Assembly (NCBI GenBank): GCA_013399305.1
Contig: VXAI01000138.1
Location: 1,936,480 to 2,000,479, forward strand
DNA: 64,000 nucleotides
Reading direction: 5' to 3'
Source: Rostratula benghalensis
Taxonomy: Eukaryota > Chordata > Aves > Charadriiformes > Rostratulidae
Below are positions 61,903 through 64,000 of this stretch, piece after piece. The notes beneath the pieces are model-generated. The model searched no databases. It was not told the DNA's origin and saw nothing but the letters and a program-made list of their open reading frames with translations. Within the stretch, counting starts at the first letter, position 1; each line of letters starts with the position of its first letter. Position numbers and translations under genes: made by a program.

Positions 61903-61956
61903 CCTTTCTTTCCCCCCCCCCCCCCTTTTTTTTTTCCCCCCTTTTTCCTTTTCTTC
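61903..61956. repeat. 54-bp pure polypyrimidine tract
   Basis: CCTTTCTTT, then 14 C, 10 T, 6 C, 5 T and a C/T tail, with no purine across 54 bp. The minus strand is therefore a purine tract containing a 14-G run. Such sequence can form triplex (H-DNA), i-motif or G-quadruplex structures and is usually length-variable. Confidence 0.9.
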
Positions 61957-63330
61957 ATCCTTCTTAAAGTGATGGTGCGAGGGAAGCTGATGGATTTGAA
62001 CTGATAGGAGCAGCTCCACAGAGGTCTTCAGTAAATGAAAACAAAAGCATGTTGCAGTTTCATGTTGAACTGTAAGGCTGCACGTAGTGGGGTCCCCACA
62101 GCCTTTCTCTGGGGGTGATTCCTGCCCTAAATTGCTTCTCTCTCGCTGTTCCCTTGTGTCTCCTGAAAAGCAATAAAATACAGGAGACATTGCTGTAGGG
62201 AGGTAACTCACTGCGTGTAGCAAGAGCTCCCTGGAAGTGTGGTTATCTAAAATGCTTGTATATTTATATATATTTTTTTTAATTTCTGCTGCTAGATAAC
62301 ATTGCTTTGCTCATTTTAAAAACCCTGCCTTGAATAAAGAGCTTCTTTGGAAGCTTTTTAAATGTGTGTTAGCACTTAATGTTGCCTTGGTAGCAGTTAT
62401 CCTCCAGGTTACAGTACTCATTGCGATGCATACAAACAACACATTGACTATGGCCCCACTTTATATTCTCACTAAATCAAGGTAAAGGTTTTTAAAGCCC
62501 AATTCATATTAAAAATTTTTCCTGCGGGTGCGAAGTGATTTTGACATCGGCACAGCTCACACTGAGAACCCTCCAGACTTGCGGCTTCAGAGAAAAGGAG
62601 GCAAAAATATAGCTTGAGGTGGGGACAGGAGTTAGAAATAGTTTAGAGAACCCTTTGATAATGGGGGCTGTGCTTTAATTCATGTCAGAAGAGACCTAAC
62701 TATCACACACCACTTGTCACAGATTTATGGATCATCTGTTTTGTTAATGCTTATGGATCTCTTGCTGAACATAACCCTTCTTGATTATTTTTTCTTCCTG
62801 ATCAAAGGCTGTTGAAGTTATAAATGTCCCTGTGATATCTTGAGGTTTTCCTAAGAAGAAGGTGCATTGATGGAACAGTTGGTAGGGTACTCACAGAGTA
62901 ATATATTTTCCATGTATATCTTAAAAAGTTTCTGAGGTGTACTTTCGTTTTACACATATGGAACAATCTGTGCTTGAAAATAAGCAGCTGATGAATGCGG
63001 TTGCTGAATGTGGCTGCACAGGATGAGGCTATGTGTTTGTTACCAGTGTTACCTGAAATGCATAGAGCAGTCACTTTAAAATATTTACATTTTCCTTGAA
63101 TTCACTCACAAGTTTTACCGAGTTATACCTGTATGCCTGCAGGTGCAGAGTGTTCTAGGTAAATGAAGTACAGCAAGATTTTAATCTCAGGTATATCAGG
63201 ATGTGACAACCAGCTCTTCATTATCCCTTCCTGTTAGTTTTTTTTTCCTAGTCTGAGGTTTTTATCTTAATGACAGTAAAGAGCTGCAGATGTTTATGGA
63301 TGAGCAGCTGCCAGACACCCACATGTCCTG

Positions 63331-63366
63331 TGCCCCACATCTCATCCCTGCCCCACGTCTCATCTC
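63331..63366. repeat. Imperfect tandem duplication, 18 bp x 2
   Basis: TGCCCCACATCTCATCCC is followed directly by TGCCCCACGTCTCATCTC (two differences), then a partial third start (TGCCC). Confidence 0.85.
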
Positions 63367-64000
63367 TGCCCTTACCAGGGTTCCCTCGACAGGTTCTGAT
63401 GAGTTTTCTTCCCTCACCATTCAGGGTCTAACAGTGCCAGTGATTTGTGTCTTGCAGAAAATGGCTAATTTCTGAGAGCTGTGATTAACTGAACTCTCTT
63501 CTGTAAATACAGCTTGGAAAATGAAGGATATTCATTATTCCTATAAAATTCCATGTGCAATATTGTATTTCTTAGCATTCTTAGGCTGGACAAAGCCCCA
63601 AGGTGTGTGGAGCTGAACGTTTGCCAAAAGCATCTGAATTACAAATTCAGTGTCTCATTTACACCTGAGCCACTGACGTGTCGTGCACTGAAGGAAATAC
63701 CAGTAGATCAATTTTCCTTGTAGGACACATTTGAATTGTTTTCACTTTTAATTTAGCCACTGCTGGTAGAGAGGTCTAAAAGTCTTGAGGCTTCGTTCAG
63801 GTTTTGGGTATGAACTTTGCCAAGGGTGGAAGAAGGCAGGAAGCTCCATGTCTCTTTGGTGATTAATTAGGCACCTTCCCATAAGGAACATCCCTTGTTC
63901 TGTAGCCTGGGGAGATTTTCTACAAGATTCAGAGTTTCTTGTTGGAATAGCTGGGGTAGGGGGAGATAAAGTGAGAGGGTGGCATTTTGAAGAGCTTTCA

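Larger units (their letters stand above)
51843..64000. other. Unique noncoding sequence to the end of the window
   Basis: No recognisable gene or CR1 element. It contains several simple repeats and small repeated structures, listed separately. The longest frame of the whole window (196 codons, minus, 60247-60837) lies here but has neither domain-like composition nor splice signals that would support it. Confidence 0.45.

Noticed and set aside
1..64000. CRISPR arrays, operons, phage or plasmid modules
   Set aside because: No evenly spaced direct repeats, no dense co-oriented coding and no ribosome-binding-site pattern; the CR1 elements and splice-like signals point to a vertebrate genome.

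Overview
The window reads as vertebrate nuclear DNA, most likely from a bird. It is AT-leaning and rich in poly(A)/poly(T) runs. Its only clearly recognisable interspersed repeats are CR1 LINEs, including copies ending in the CR1 3' octamer ATTCTATG (seen as CATAGAAT when the copy is inverted). There is no operon structure, no dense coding, no CRISPR array, and no rRNA or tRNA gene that can be supported. A crocodilian or turtle cannot be fully excluded, but short, 5'-truncated CR1 tails with no other abundant repeat class fit birds best.

Layout. 1-7.9 kb: mostly unique sequence with one convincing protein-coding segment, a minus-strand, coiled-coil-encoding terminal exon at 2892-3286 behind a strong splice acceptor. 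A weaker minus-strand exon candidate lies upstream of it near 4.1 kb. I do not recognise the protein. 7.9-31 kb: intergenic or intronic DNA with CR1 fragments at 7.9, 13.4, 18.3, 25.8, 27.4 and 28.5 kb, a small CpG-rich patch at about 28.9-29.3 kb and a homeodomain-site-rich patch at 29.5 kb. 31-37 kb: an old dispersed repeat at about 31.7 kb and an enhancer-like block at 32.1-32.4 kb. 37.3-37.7 kb: a CpG island with CCAAT boxes in both orientations and GC boxes, the best promoter candidate in the window, followed by no recognisable coding exon. 37.7-64 kb: long unique noncoding sequence with an old CR1 fragment at 39.3 kb, a CR1 fragment at 51.6 kb that keeps readable reverse-transcriptase ORF sequence, simple repeats, a G-quadruplex motif, a perfect 11-bp inverted repeat and a 54-bp polypyrimidine tract.

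Interpretation. The window looks like the 3' end of an unidentified minus-strand gene, then a long gene-poor stretch with regulatory-looking patches, with a CpG-island promoter near the middle whose transcript (plus, minus or both) cannot be read off. I found no evidence of a new multi-gene system. The points most worth checking are the unidentified coiled-coil exon, the orphan CpG island, the enhancer-like blocks, and a nearly identical inverted pair of CR1 fragments (101 bp, one mismatch, about 1 kb apart). Most other open reading frames in the window are what chance gives in 64 kb and I have not annotated them as genes.
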